Shown: positions 18,283 to 26,858 of the stretch, piece by piece
Layout: every line of letters begins with the position of its first letter
How positions within the stretch are numbered: position 1 is the first letter of the stretch
Assembly (NCBI RefSeq): GCF_000828635.1
Contig: NZ_AP012547.1
Coordinates: 3,534,001 to 3,598,000, forward strand
Direction of reading: 5' to 3'
DNA length: 64,000 nt
Source of the DNA: Sulfuritalea hydrogenivorans sk43H
GTDB lineage: Bacteria > Pseudomonadota > Gammaproteobacteria > Burkholderiales > Rhodocyclaceae
Program-made: the position numbers and the translations under genes
Notes under the pieces: model-generated
Told to the model about the DNA's origin: nothing
The model's input: only the letters and a program-made list of their open reading frames with translations
Database searches by the model: none

Positions 18283-19055
18283 TGTCCGCTTCTCTGAAAA
18301 GCCAGCATTTTCGCATACTTGAAAAAGCTCGCACCGCAACCGACGAGGATGTGCACCAGCCCCGGAAGGCCGTCGAGCAGGCCCAGGCGAAGGAAGTAGA
18401 ACTTGACGAAGCGCAGCAAGGGCGAGAACAGCAGGTGCATCACGGTCGCCCGCTTGCCGCTCGCCAGCGCTTCTTCGGCGGCAAGGGTGCTGTAACGGTT
18501 CTGCTTGGCGAGATAGGTCTCCAGCGACTCGGCCGATTCGTGCAGCAGATCGCCTTGCAGCGTGCCGATCGCGCCGGCGGCGATCACCTTCTCATGTACC
18601 GGATCATCCGACCAGCGCGCATGGCGACGGTCGAAGAGCCGCAGGCTCCAGTCCGGATAGCCTTCGCCGTGGCGCAGATAACGCCCCATGAAACGGTTGC
18701 GGCGGGCAAATCGGTAAGCACTGAAAGTCGGCGCTGACGATACGGCACCACGCACCTCCCGAATGCTCTCTTGCAGGCCTTCACTCACCCGCTCGTCGGC
18801 ATCGATGCAGAGCACCCAGTCGTGGCTCGCCTGGTCGACGGCAAACTGCTTCTGCGGCCCGAAACCGCGCCATTCCGACTGGATTACCCGCGCACCATGT
18901 CGCCCGGCAATCTCCGCCGTGCCGTCGTCGCTGCCCGAATCGACGACGACGATTTCGTCGCAGAACGCCACGCTCGCCAGGCAGTCGGCGAGCTGATGGG
19001 CGGCGTTCTTGGTGATCAGGACAGCGGATATCGGCATGCGGTCGGCGGAGGTCAT
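18279..19055 (-). CDS. WaaE/KdtX-like family 2 glycosyltransferase
   Basis: 258 residues. Resembles the beta-1,4-glucosyltransferases that add glucose to LPS inner-core heptose. Motifs: [57 protein letters not shown], and the acceptor motif DDPVHEKV. The C-terminal amphipathic segment is membrane-associated in relatives. A short dispersed repeat encodes residues about 104-110 (AVSSAPT). It is divergent from waaC, which supports a core-oligosaccharide role. Confidence 0.82.
   Translation of the reverse strand: MTSADRMPISAVLITKNAAHQLADCLASVAFCDEIVVVDSGSDDGTAEIAGRHGARVIQSEWRGFGPQKQFAVDQASHDWVLCIDADERVSEGLQESIREVRGAVSSAPTFSAYRFARRNRFMGRYLRHGEGYPDWSLRLFDRRHARWSDDPVHEKVIAAGAIGTLQGDLLHESAESLETYLAKQNRYSTLAAEEALASGKRATVMHLLFSPLLRFVKFYFLRLGLLDGLPGLVHILVGCGASFFKYAKMLAFQRSGQ
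18726..18746 (+). repeat. Dispersed repeat, short form, inside waaE-like gene
   Basis: AGTCGGCGCTGACG plus ATACGGC, antisense to the gene; encodes AVSSAPT. One base differs from the consensus core. Confidence 0.7.
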
Positions 19056-19062
19056 GGGCAGC

Positions 19063-19068
19063 TATAAT
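19063..19068 (+). promoter_or_regulatory. Candidate -10 element for waaC-waaA
   Basis: A perfect TATAAT lies 49 bases before the chosen waaC ATG, in the short divergent gap. No good -35 is present at 16-18 bases, so the call is weak. Confidence 0.35.
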
Positions 19069-19117
19069 TGCACTCGGGATGCATTTTACGGCGCAAGGCG
19101 TCATCCCGCTCCTACCG

Positions 19118-20059
19118 ATGCGCATTCTTCTCATCAAAACATCCTCCCTTGGCGACGTGGTGCACAACCTGCCGGTCGTCACCGACCTGCGCCGCGAGCA
19201 TCCCGAAGCCGAGATCGACTGGGTGGTGGAGGAAGGCTTCGCCGATATCGCGCGGCTGCATCCCGGCGTACGGCGGGTGATTCCCGTGGCGCTGCGACGC
19301 TGGCGCAAATCCTTGCTCGCTCCCACAACCTGGAAAGAAATGCGCGCCTTTCGTGCGTCGCTGCAAGCCGAGAACTACGACCGGGTCATCGACACGCAAG
19401 GCTTGCTCAAGAGCGCCCTGATCGCCCGCATGGCGCACGGCAGGCGCTGCGGCTACGACGTCTCGTCAGCCCGCGAACCGCTGGCGGCGCGCTTCTATGA
19501 AGCGACATTCGAGGTGCCGAGGAACCTTCATGCGGTCGAGCGCAACCGCCGTCTTGCTGCACTGGCGGCCGGCTACGTCGCATCCGCCGCGCCCGACTAT
19601 GGAATCGCCGCGCCGCCAACGCCGACTCTTGAAAGCCTCGACGTCGTGCTCTTGACCGCCACCTCGCGCGACGACAAGCTGTGGCCGGAGAATAGCTGGA
19701 TCGCTGCGGGCCGCGCCTTGCACGAACGCGGGCTCAACTGCCTGCTGCCGGCGGGCAGCGCCACCGAGCGCGAGCGCGCGACGCGGATCGCGCAGGCCAT
19801 TCCGGGCGCAATCGCCCTGCCGCCCCTGAGCTTGCCGGAACTCGCCGAACGGTTGGCCGCCGCGCGCATCGTCATCGGCGTCGATACCGGCCTGGTCCAT
19901 CTTGCCGCGGCACTGGGGCGGCCGACACTGGCATTGTTCTGCGCCTCCGATCCGGCCCTGACCGGCGTTGTCGCCAGCACGCCGGCCATCAGTCTCGGCA
20001 CGCGGGGTCAGCCCCCCAGCGTCGAGCACGTCCTCGCGGCGGCACTGCCATTGCTCTGA
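19118..20059 (+). CDS. waaC: Lipopolysaccharide heptosyltransferase I
   Basis: 313 residues. GT-B family 9 enzyme adding the first L-glycero-D-manno-heptose to Kdo of lipid A. The start MRILLIKTSSLGDVVHNLPVV is the family N-terminus; an in-frame ATG 39 bases upstream adds an unsupported tail. The donor site appears in VIGVDTGLVHLAAALGRPTLALF. The stop and the waaA start share one base (TGATG), so waaC and waaA are translated together. Confidence 0.93.
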   Translation: MRILLIKTSSLGDVVHNLPVVTDLRREHPEAEIDWVVEEGFADIARLHPGVRRVIPVALRRWRKSLLAPTTWKEMRAFRASLQAENYDRVIDTQGLLKSALIARMAHGRRCGYDVSSAREPLAARFYEATFEVPRNLHAVERNRRLAALAAGYVASAAPDYGIAAPPTPTLESLDVVLLTATSRDDKLWPENSWIAAGRALHERGLNCLLPAGSATERERATRIAQAIPGAIALPPLSLPELAERLAAARIVIGVDTGLVHLAAALGRPTLALFCASDPALTGVVASTPAISLGTRGQPPSVEHVLAAALPLL

Positions 20060-21369
20060 TGGCACGCTTCATCTACACCCTCGCCGTGCTGACCCTGCTG
20101 CCCTGGGCGATCCTGCATCTGCTCTGGCGCGCCCGCCGGCAGCCGGAATATCTGCGCCACTGGGGCGAACGATTTGGCATGTTTGGTGCCGTAACGCCAG
20201 CGCCGTCCCACGAGGGGATACCGCTTCGCATAACCATCTGGCTGCACGCGGTATCGGTCGGCGAAACCCGCGCCGCGCAGCCCTTGGTCGCGGCCTTGCG
20301 CCAGCGCTATCCGGATCACCGCATCCTGTTCACCCACATGACGCCCACCGGGCGCGCCACGTCCGAAGCGCTGTTTGGCGACAGCGTGGAGCGCATCTAC
20401 CTGCCCTACGACACGCCATGGGCGATGCGGCGCTTTCTGCACCACTACCGCCCGCAACTCGGTTTCATCATGGAAACCGAGCTGTGGCCGAACCTGATCG
20501 CCGCCTGCAGGCAGGAGAAGATACCGCTGCGACTGGTCAATGCCCGCCTCTCGCAGCGCTCGGCCCGACGCTATGCCAGATTTCCGGCGCTGACGCGCGA
20601 AGCGTTGCGAGGCTTGGTCGCTGTCGGCGCGCAATCCTCCGATGATGCGATGCGTCTCGAAGCGCTGGGTGCGCAAGACATTAGGGTGACCGGAAACATC
20701 AAGTTCGACATCGCCGTGCCGGATGCGCAACTGGCGCTTGCCCGCGAGTTTCGGCTGCGCTACGGCAAGCGCCCGGTATGGCTGGCCGCCAGCACACGCG
20801 AAGGCGAGGAAGTGCTGGTCCTCGACGCATGGAAAAGAGTTATGCGCAGCGGTATCCCCTTGCGGGACGGCGCTGGCGACACGGCGGCGTTGCTGGTCAT
20901 CGTCCCCCGCCATCCGCAGCGCTTCGACGAGGTGTCGCGCCTGGCCGCGGAGCGCGGATTCGTCGTCCAGCGCCGCAGCGACGACACACCTGTTGCGCCG
21001 TCCGCCCAGGTGCTGATTGGCGACAGCATGGGCGAAATGTTCGCCTGGTACGCGTCCGTCGACGTCGCCTTCATCGGCGGCAGCCTGCTGGATTTCGGCA
21101 GCCAGAATTTGATCGAAGCGGCGGCCTGCGGCACGCCGGTAGTGATCGGCCCATCGACGCGGAATTTCGCCGAAGTGGCGCGCGAGGCCATCGCCTGCGG
21201 TGCAGCCCTTTCAATCGGCGATGCCGACGATCTGGTCACCCAGGTCAATGTCCTGCTTGCCGATGCCGAGCGCCGACGCCAGATGGGTGATGCCGGCCGT
21301 GCCTTCGCCGCGCATCATCGCGGCGCCACGGCGCGCACGCTGGAGTTGATCAGTCGAGAAGCGCGTTGA
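20059..21369 (+). CDS. waaA: 3-deoxy-D-manno-octulosonate transferase
   Basis: 436 residues. Transfers Kdo from CMP-Kdo to lipid IVA at the inner membrane. An N-terminal membrane anchor (residues 3-25) is followed by WLHAVSVGETRAAQPL, THMTPTGRAT, METELWPNL and the donor-site stretch FIGGSLLDFGSQNLIEAAACG. Two dispersed long-form repeats interrupt the gene in opposite orientations: residues about 44-59 (AVTPAPSHEGIPLRIT) and about 259-276 (RVMRSGIPLRDGAGDTAA). Both keep the frame and fall between conserved blocks. The 3' end overlaps the convergent tolC by 20 bp. Confidence 0.93.
   Translation: MARFIYTLAVLTLLPWAILHLLWRARRQPEYLRHWGERFGMFGAVTPAPSHEGIPLRITIWLHAVSVGETRAAQPLVAALRQRYPDHRILFTHMTPTGRATSEALFGDSVERIYLPYDTPWAMRRFLHHYRPQLGFIMETELWPNLIAACRQEKIPLRLVNARLSQRSARRYARFPALTREALRGLVAVGAQSSDDAMRLEALGAQDIRVTGNIKFDIAVPDAQLALAREFRLRYGKRPVWLAASTREGEEVLVLDAWKRVMRSGIPLRDGAGDTAALLVIVPRHPQRFDEVSRLAAERGFVVQRRSDDTPVAPSAQVLIGDSMGEMFAWYASVDVAFIGGSLLDFGSQNLIEAAACGTPVVIGPSTRNFAEVAREAIACGAALSIGDADDLVTQVNVLLADAERRRQMGDAGRAFAAHHRGATARTLELISREAR
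20188..20234 (-). repeat. Dispersed repeat, long form, first copy in waaA
   Basis: Inverse orientation relative to the gene; translated as AVTPAPSHEGIPLRIT. Contains CGCCAGCGCCGTCCC and GGGGATACCGCTT. Confidence 0.85.
20835..20885 (+). repeat. Dispersed repeat, long form, second copy in waaA
   Basis: 51 bases, same orientation as the gene; AAGAGTTATGCG, AGCGGTATCCCC, GGGACGGCGCTGGCG and ACGGC. Translated as RVMRSGIPLRDGAGDTAA. Confidence 0.88.
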
Positions 21370-22684
21370 TCGCTGCGACGTCGTCTTCGCCCAGGCTGCC
21401 GGCGGCGGCCTTGAGTTTGAGCAGCGCCGCCAGCGTGTCCAGCCTGGCCTTCGCCAGCTTCTGCCGGGTATCGAATAACTGGCTCTGGGCGTTCAATACG
21501 TCGATGTTGATGCGCACGCCGACTTCATAGCCGAGCTTGTTCGAATCCAGGGCCGATTGCGATGAGGTCAGCGCCGCTTCATAGGCCTTCACCTGCGCCA
21601 TCCCGGAACTCACACCCAGATAGGCCTGCCGCGCGTTGAGCGCCGCCGTGCGCCGCGCATTTTCCAGGTCGGCGCTGGCCTTTTCCTTCAGGGCGACGGC
21701 TTCGCGGTCCTTGGAAACCACGCCGCCGCCGGCGAAGATCGGAATCGACAGTTGCAGCCCGATGGTGCTCGCATTGCTGTCGCTGCCGTAACCCAGGGTC
21801 GAACTGTTGGTTGCCGAACTGCGGCCGCGCGTCGCCACCAGATCCAGCGTCGGGTAATGCCCGGCGCGCTGCTTTTCGATCTCGCGCGTGGCAATTTCAT
21901 AGAGGGCCTGGTAGATCTGCACCGAAGCGCTGGCCGACTCGGCCATTTCCACCCACTTGTTGATGTCGTCCGGTTGCGGGCGAACCAGCTGCACGCCGGG
22001 GCGCAGGTTCTTCAGGCCTTCCGGCTCCTTGCCGATCACGGCGCGCAGCGCCTGGCGCTTGACGCTCAGATCATTCTGCGCCGCGATTTCCTGCGCGCTG
22101 GTCAAGTCGTACCGCGCCTGGGCTTCATGGGTGTCCGTAATCGTTGCCGTGCCCACCTCGAAATTGCGCTTGGCCGATTCGAGCTGTTCGGCAATCGCCA
22201 CCTTCTGTGCCTGTGCCGTCGCCAGCGTGTCCTGCGCCAGCAGCACGTCGAAGTAGGCCTGTGCCGCGCGCACGATGAGTTCCTGCCGTGCCAGGCCGAA
22301 CTGCGCTTCGGCTTGCGCCACGGCCAGTTCCGACTGCGTGTAGGCGACCCAGTTCTGCCAGCGGAACAGCGGTTGCGACAGCGTCACCGTCCAGCCGTTG
22401 CTGTTGTATTTGGTGTTGGTCTCGGTAGCACCGCTTACCCGGCGCGTCGTGTCGATGTCGTTCCACGTCGTGCTGGCGGCGAGGCCGACGGTCGGCAGCA
22501 GGCCGGTGCGGCCCTGTGGCAGCTTCTCGCGTCCCGCGTCGAGCGCGGCGCGCGCCGATGCATATTGCGCATCGTAGGCGACGGCATCGCGGTATACGGC
22601 CATCAGGTCGGCGCCATGGGCGAGTTTTACAAAGCCGCCGGCACTCAGGCAACCGGCCAGCATCAGGGAAATTGCATTCTTCAT
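21350..22684 (-). CDS. tolC: TolC-family outer membrane efflux channel
   Basis: 444 residues. A signal peptide (MKNAISLMLAGCLSAGGFVKLAHGA) is followed by two tandem OMF repeats with long coiled-coil helices; GYEVGVRINIDVLNAQSQLFDTRQKLAKAR is typical of TolC helix regions. It should form the outer membrane channel for tripartite pumps and type I secretion. It follows the rhodanese gene by 19 bp and could serve the RND pump encoded upstream. A longer frame upstream runs into the rhodanese gene and is rejected. Confidence 0.92.
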   Translation of the reverse strand: MKNAISLMLAGCLSAGGFVKLAHGADLMAVYRDAVAYDAQYASARAALDAGREKLPQGRTGLLPTVGLAASTTWNDIDTTRRVSGATETNTKYNSNGWTVTLSQPLFRWQNWVAYTQSELAVAQAEAQFGLARQELIVRAAQAYFDVLLAQDTLATAQAQKVAIAEQLESAKRNFEVGTATITDTHEAQARYDLTSAQEIAAQNDLSVKRQALRAVIGKEPEGLKNLRPGVQLVRPQPDDINKWVEMAESASASVQIYQALYEIATREIEKQRAGHYPTLDLVATRGRSSATNSSTLGYGSDSNASTIGLQLSIPIFAGGGVVSKDREAVALKEKASADLENARRTAALNARQAYLGVSSGMAQVKAYEAALTSSQSALDSNKLGYEVGVRINIDVLNAQSQLFDTRQKLAKARLDTLAALLKLKAAAGSLGEDDVAAINALLD

Positions 22685-22703
22685 ACGTGCTCCATGGCTC
22701 GAT

Positions 22704-23027
22704 TCAATACGTTGGCATGGCTGGATCAACATCCCGCGCCCAGGCCGCGACACCGCCCTGCAGGTTGATGATGCTGCTGAAGCCCATTTGTTCCAGAAAC
22801 ATTCCGGCTTGAAAGCTGCGCGCACCGTGATGGCAGATCATCACGATGTCCGCATCCCGCTTCAATTCGTTGTAGCGCGCCGGTATGCCGCGCATCGGCA
22901 TGGATTGCGAGCCGGCAATGCGGCAGGTTTCGAATTCCCAGGGTTCGCGGACATCCAGCAGCACGGGCTGGGCCCGCTGCGTATCGGCGAGCCATTCCTT
23001 GAGCTGGGAAGCGGAAAGCTGGCGCAT
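22704..23027 (-). CDS. Rhodanese-like sulfurtransferase
   Basis: 107 residues, single rhodanese domain. LLDVREPWEFETCRIAGS is the N-terminal family motif, and the active-site loop is CHHGARS with the catalytic Cys. It could carry persulfide sulfur or act in redox homeostasis; the physiological acceptor is unknown. It is placed 4 bp after pcm and 19 bp before tolC, a neighbourhood common in betaproteobacteria. Confidence 0.88.
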   Translation of the reverse strand: MRQLSASQLKEWLADTQRAQPVLLDVREPWEFETCRIAGSQSMPMRGIPARYNELKRDADIVMICHHGARSFQAGMFLEQMGFSSIINLQGGVAAWARDVDPAMPTY

Positions 23028-23031
23028 GGGC

Positions 23032-23682
23032 TCAAAAAGCGAAGGCAGGCGCAGACACTGCCTCGCGCAGCAAGGTCGCCACGGTTTCGAATACGGCCAC
23101 GCGGCGAAAATCGCTGCCGGTTCTTGTGTAGAGCACGGCTTCCATTGCCGGGGCCTTGCCTTCGATGGCAAAAAGACGCCCGCCCGGCTTGAGCTGGTCG
23201 AGCAGGATCCGCGGCACCCTGGTCACTGCGCCCGATACCATGATCGCGTCGTAAGGGGCATGGGCAGCGAGGCCTTCCAGGCCATTGCCGGGCTCCACGG
23301 AAACGTTGGTCACGCCGGCGCGGCGCAGATTTTCGCGCGCCGTCGCGGCCAGTTGTGGATCGATTTCGATCGACCAGACGTGGTCGGCATGGGCGCCCAG
23401 CAGGGCCGCCATGTAGCCGGAGCCGGTGCCGACTTCCAGCACGTTCTCATGCTTCTTCATCGCCAGGGCCTGCAGCGCGTGGGCTTCGACCTTGGGCGCA
23501 AGCATGCTGGCGCCGCCCCCCAGAGGAAGTTCCGTGTCGGCGAACGCCAACTGGCGCATCGCGGGCGGCACGAACTCCTCCCGCTTGACCACGAACAACA
23601 CATCGAGCACGTCCGGATTCAGCACCTCCCAGGGGCGCAATTGCTGCTCGATCATGTTGAAACGCGCTTGTTCGAAGTTCAT
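23032..23682 (-). CDS. pcm: Protein-L-isoaspartate O-methyltransferase
   Basis: 216 residues. Methylates isoaspartyl residues with S-adenosylmethionine to start their repair. SAM site VLEVGTGSGYMAALL, post-motif VWSIEIDPQLAATA and the substrate segment YDAIMVSGAV are visible. The usual SQPYIVA-like loop is replaced by LPLGGGASMLAPKVEA, as in many betaproteobacterial relatives. A 20-bp palindrome lies just upstream, and GGAG precedes the ATG. Confidence 0.9.
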   Translation of the reverse strand: MNFEQARFNMIEQQLRPWEVLNPDVLDVLFVVKREEFVPPAMRQLAFADTELPLGGGASMLAPKVEAHALQALAMKKHENVLEVGTGSGYMAALLGAHADHVWSIEIDPQLAATARENLRRAGVTNVSVEPGNGLEGLAAHAPYDAIMVSGAVTRVPRILLDQLKPGGRLFAIEGKAPAMEAVLYTRTGSDFRRVAVFETVATLLREAVSAPAFAF

Positions 23683-23700
23683 GATTTCTCCAAGATTGCT

Positions 23701-23720
23701 ATATTAGCATAATCTAATAT
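23701..23720. promoter_or_regulatory. AT-rich palindromic operator candidate upstream of pcm
   Basis: Perfect 7-base arms ATATTAG and CTAATAT flank a 6-base centre, 18 bases before the pcm ATG, in otherwise GC-rich DNA. The right arm can serve as a -10 (TAATAT) for pcm, so a dimeric regulator binding here would block transcription of pcm-rhodanese-tolC. The regulator is not identified. Confidence 0.55.
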
Positions 23721-23753
23721 GTCGGCAAGGCCGGCAAGGGCAGGATTCTACGC

Positions 23754-26700
23754 TTACACCATGTCGCCGGTCGGCTCCTTCACCCTGAACCATGCCGCGT
23801 ACAAAGCCGGCAGGAACAGGCAGGTCAGCACCGTGGCGATGATCAGGCCGCCCATGATGGCCACCGCCATCGGGCCCCAGAACACCTGCCGGGTCAGCGG
23901 GATCATGGCCAGCACCGCTGCCGCCGCCGTCAGGGTAATGGGTCGGAAACGGCGCACGGTCGAGCCGACGATCGCCTCCCATTCGCTCTTGCCGGACTGC
24001 TCGTCCTGCTCGATCTGGTCGACCAGGATCACCGAGTTGCGCAGGATCATGCCCATCAGTGCGATCACGCCGAGGTTGGCGACAAAGCCGTAGGGCACCT
24101 GGAACACCAGCAGCGCCAGCGTCACGCCGATCAGGCCCAGCGGCGCCGTGAGCAAGACCATGATGGTACGGCTGATGCTCTGCAACTGGATCATCAGCAG
24201 GGTGATGACGCCGACGATCATCAGCGGTACCGCCGCCTTGATCGAGTTTTCGCCCTTGGCCGACTCCTCGGTCGAGCCGCCCAGCTCGATGCGGAATCCG
24301 GGCGGCAGCTTGGACTTCAGTGTTGCCAATTGCAGATCGATCTGGGCGGAGACCGCCTGCGGCTGCAGGTTGCCGACCACGTCGGCACGGACGGTGATCG
24401 TCGGCAAGCGGTCGCGCCGCCAGATCAGGCCTTCTTCCAGCACCGGGACCAGGCGCGCCACCTGTGCCAGCGGAATGTGGCGGCCGCTTGCGGCGACAAT
24501 GTCGAGGTCGGGCAGGCGCTGCAGTGAACGCGGATCCGCGCCACCGTCGGCACCGGCGCGCCAGACCACGTCGATCAACTGGTCGTTCTCGCGGAACTGC
24601 GTCACCGTGGCGCCCACCAGCCAGCCTTGCAGCGTCAGCGCCACGTCCTGGCTGGAAACCCCCAGCGCGCGGGCGCGGGCCTGGTCGATCTCGACCCGCA
24701 CGGATTTGACGCGATCGTTCCAGTCGAAATTCACGTTGCGCAGGTTGGGGTGGGCGCGCATCACGGTCGAAATGCTTTCCGCCCCGTCGCGCAAGGCCGC
24801 CAGGTCTTCGCCAAGAATGCGGAACTGCACCGGATAGCCCACCGGCGGCCCGTTCTCCAGCCGCACCACGCGCAGACGCAGATGCGACCAGGAACCGTCC
24901 GCCGCATCGAATGCCGCCTCCAGCTTGTTCTTGACCTCTTCCCGCTCCTTCAGCCCCTTGGTGACGATCACCATCTGCCCGAAATTGTCGGCAAACAGTT
25001 GCTGATCGAGCGACAGGAAAAACCTTGGCGCGCCATTGCCGATGTAGGACGACCAGGACTCGATGCCGGGATCCTTGTCGATCAGGGCTTCGACGCGCTT
25101 GACCTCGCGTTCGGTGGCCTTCAGCGAGGCGCCCTGCGGCAGCCAGATGTCGACCATCACTTCGGGCCGGCTGGCGGCCGGGAAGAACTGCTTCTGCACG
25201 CCCTTGTTGAAGGCCACCAGCGACAGCGCGAACACCGCGATCGTGGCGAAGATCACCAGCCAGCGATGGCGCAGGCACCACACCACGAGGGCACGGAAGC
25301 GTTGATAAAAGGGCGAGTCATAAATGTCACCGCCGTGCTTCTCGCCAATCTCGCGCAGCTTGACCGGATCAAGCAGCTTGTAGCCGAGCCAGGGTGTGAA
25401 CACCACCGCGACTATCCACGACACCAACAGCGCTATGGTGACCACCTGGAAAATCGAGATGGTGTATTCGCCGGCGCCGGACTTGGCGAAGCCGACCGGC
25501 GTGAAGCCGGCCGCGGTGATCAGCGTTCCCGTCAGCATCGGAAACGCCGTCGAGGTGTAGGCGAAGGTGGCCGCCTTGAAGCGGTCCCAGCCCTGCTCCA
25601 TTTTCACCACCATCATTTCCGCCGCAATGATGGCGTCATCGACCAGCAGGCCCAGCGAAATCACCAGGGCGCCGAGCGAAATGCGTTGCAGGTCGATGCC
25701 GAAGACCTTCATGGCGAGGAAGGTCATCGCCAGCACCAGCGGAATCGACAGCGCCACCACCGTGCCGGTGCGCCAGCCCAAGCTGAGGAAGGACACCGCG
25801 AGGACGATGATCATGGCTTCGCCCAGCGTACGCACGAAAAGGTTGAGCGATGTCTTGACGATCTCCGGCTGGTCGAACACCACATGCACGTCCATGCCCA
25901 CCGGCAGGTCCTGCTGCAGGCGGGCCATGGTGGCGGCAAGATTTTCGCCCAGCGCGATGACGTTGCCACCCTTGGCCATGACTATGCCGAGACCGATCGC
26001 CTCGCGGCCCGCCACCCGCATGCGCGGCTGCGGCGGATCGGCAAGTCCGCGCGTCACTCGTGCGATGTCGCCCAGCCGGATATTCCGCCCGCCCACCGCC
26101 AGCGTGGTTTCACGCAGCGCATCGACGCTGTCGAAGGGGCCGGAGACGCGCAGCCGCACGCGGTCCGTTTCGGTCTCGACGTGACCCGCCGGCGCCACGG
26201 CGTTCTGCCGTTGCAGCGCGTCGAACACCTGGGTCGGCGCCAGGCCCATGGCGGCCAGGCGCGCCGGGCTGACGTCGATGTAGATCTTTTCGTCCTGCAC
26301 GCCGATCAGCTCGATCTTCTTCACATCCGCGACGCGGCGCAGTTCGCGCGCCAGCTTGTCGGCCTCGCGGCGCAGGTCGCCCATGCCGTAGCCCGCCTTG
26401 TCGTCGCGCGAGGTCAGGGCGAAGATTTTCATCTGCACGTCGCCGAATTCGTCGTTGGGGAAAGGCCCCTGCACCCCCGCCGGCAAGGTGTGGCGAATGT
26501 CGTCGAGCTTCTTGCGCACCTGGCGCCAGGCTTCCGGCACCTCGGTCTTCGGCGTGTAGTCCTTGAGGATCACGATGGTCAGCGATTCGCCCGGCTTGGA
26601 CGCCGTGCGCAGCACATCGACCCAGGGTGTTTCGGCCAGCTTCTTCTCGATGCGCTCGGTCAGTTGCTGCTCGACCTGCTGCGCGTTGGCACCTGGCCAC

Positions 26701-26858
26701 AGGGTGCGCACCACCATGACCTTGAAGGTGAAGTCGGGATCTTCGGCGCGCCCGAGCTGGAAGAAGGCGAGGACGCCGCCGACCATGAAGACGATGATCA
26801 GATACAGCACCATCTGCGGGTGCTTGAGCGCCCACTCGGAGAGATTGAGCTGCTTCAT
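23754..26858 (-). CDS. RND efflux transporter, inner membrane permease
   Basis: 1034 residues, full length for the HAE-type resistance-nodulation-division pumps. After an N-terminal membrane helix, the porter domain starts FKVMVVRTLWPGANAQQVEQQLTERIEKKL. Residues around LGALVISLGLLVDDAIIAAEMMV form TM4 with the Asp pair of the proton relay. It ends with the C-terminal membrane helices and MGMILRNSVILVDQIEQD. It is co-translated with the adaptor (ATGA overlap). Substrates are probably drugs or organic solvents rather than metals, but this is inferred. Confidence 0.93.
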   Translation of the reverse strand: MKQLNLSEWALKHPQMVLYLIIVFMVGGVLAFFQLGRAEDPDFTFKVMVVRTLWPGANAQQVEQQLTERIEKKLAETPWVDVLRTASKPGESLTIVILKDYTPKTEVPEAWRQVRKKLDDIRHTLPAGVQGPFPNDEFGDVQMKIFALTSRDDKAGYGMGDLRREADKLARELRRVADVKKIELIGVQDEKIYIDVSPARLAAMGLAPTQVFDALQRQNAVAPAGHVETETDRVRLRVSGPFDSVDALRETTLAVGGRNIRLGDIARVTRGLADPPQPRMRVAGREAIGLGIVMAKGGNVIALGENLAATMARLQQDLPVGMDVHVVFDQPEIVKTSLNLFVRTLGEAMIIVLAVSFLSLGWRTGTVVALSIPLVLAMTFLAMKVFGIDLQRISLGALVISLGLLVDDAIIAAEMMVVKMEQGWDRFKAATFAYTSTAFPMLTGTLITAAGFTPVGFAKSGAGEYTISIFQVVTIALLVSWIVAVVFTPWLGYKLLDPVKLREIGEKHGGDIYDSPFYQRFRALVVWCLRHRWLVIFATIAVFALSLVAFNKGVQKQFFPAASRPEVMVDIWLPQGASLKATEREVKRVEALIDKDPGIESWSSYIGNGAPRFFLSLDQQLFADNFGQMVIVTKGLKEREEVKNKLEAAFDAADGSWSHLRLRVVRLENGPPVGYPVQFRILGEDLAALRDGAESISTVMRAHPNLRNVNFDWNDRVKSVRVEIDQARARALGVSSQDVALTLQGWLVGATVTQFRENDQLIDVVWRAGADGGADPRSLQRLPDLDIVAASGRHIPLAQVARLVPVLEEGLIWRRDRLPTITVRADVVGNLQPQAVSAQIDLQLATLKSKLPPGFRIELGGSTEESAKGENSIKAAVPLMIVGVITLLMIQLQSISRTIMVLLTAPLGLIGVTLALLVFQVPYGFVANLGVIALMGMILRNSVILVDQIEQDEQSGKSEWEAIVGSTVRRFRPITLTAAAAVLAMIPLTRQVFWGPMAVAIMGGLIIATVLTCLFLPALYAAWFRVKEPTGDMV

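Noticed and set aside
23704-25281. Long alternative frame on the same strand as the RND permease
   Set aside because: Translates to Arg/Gly/Ala-rich sequence without motifs, while the other frame gives a complete 1034-residue RND pump.
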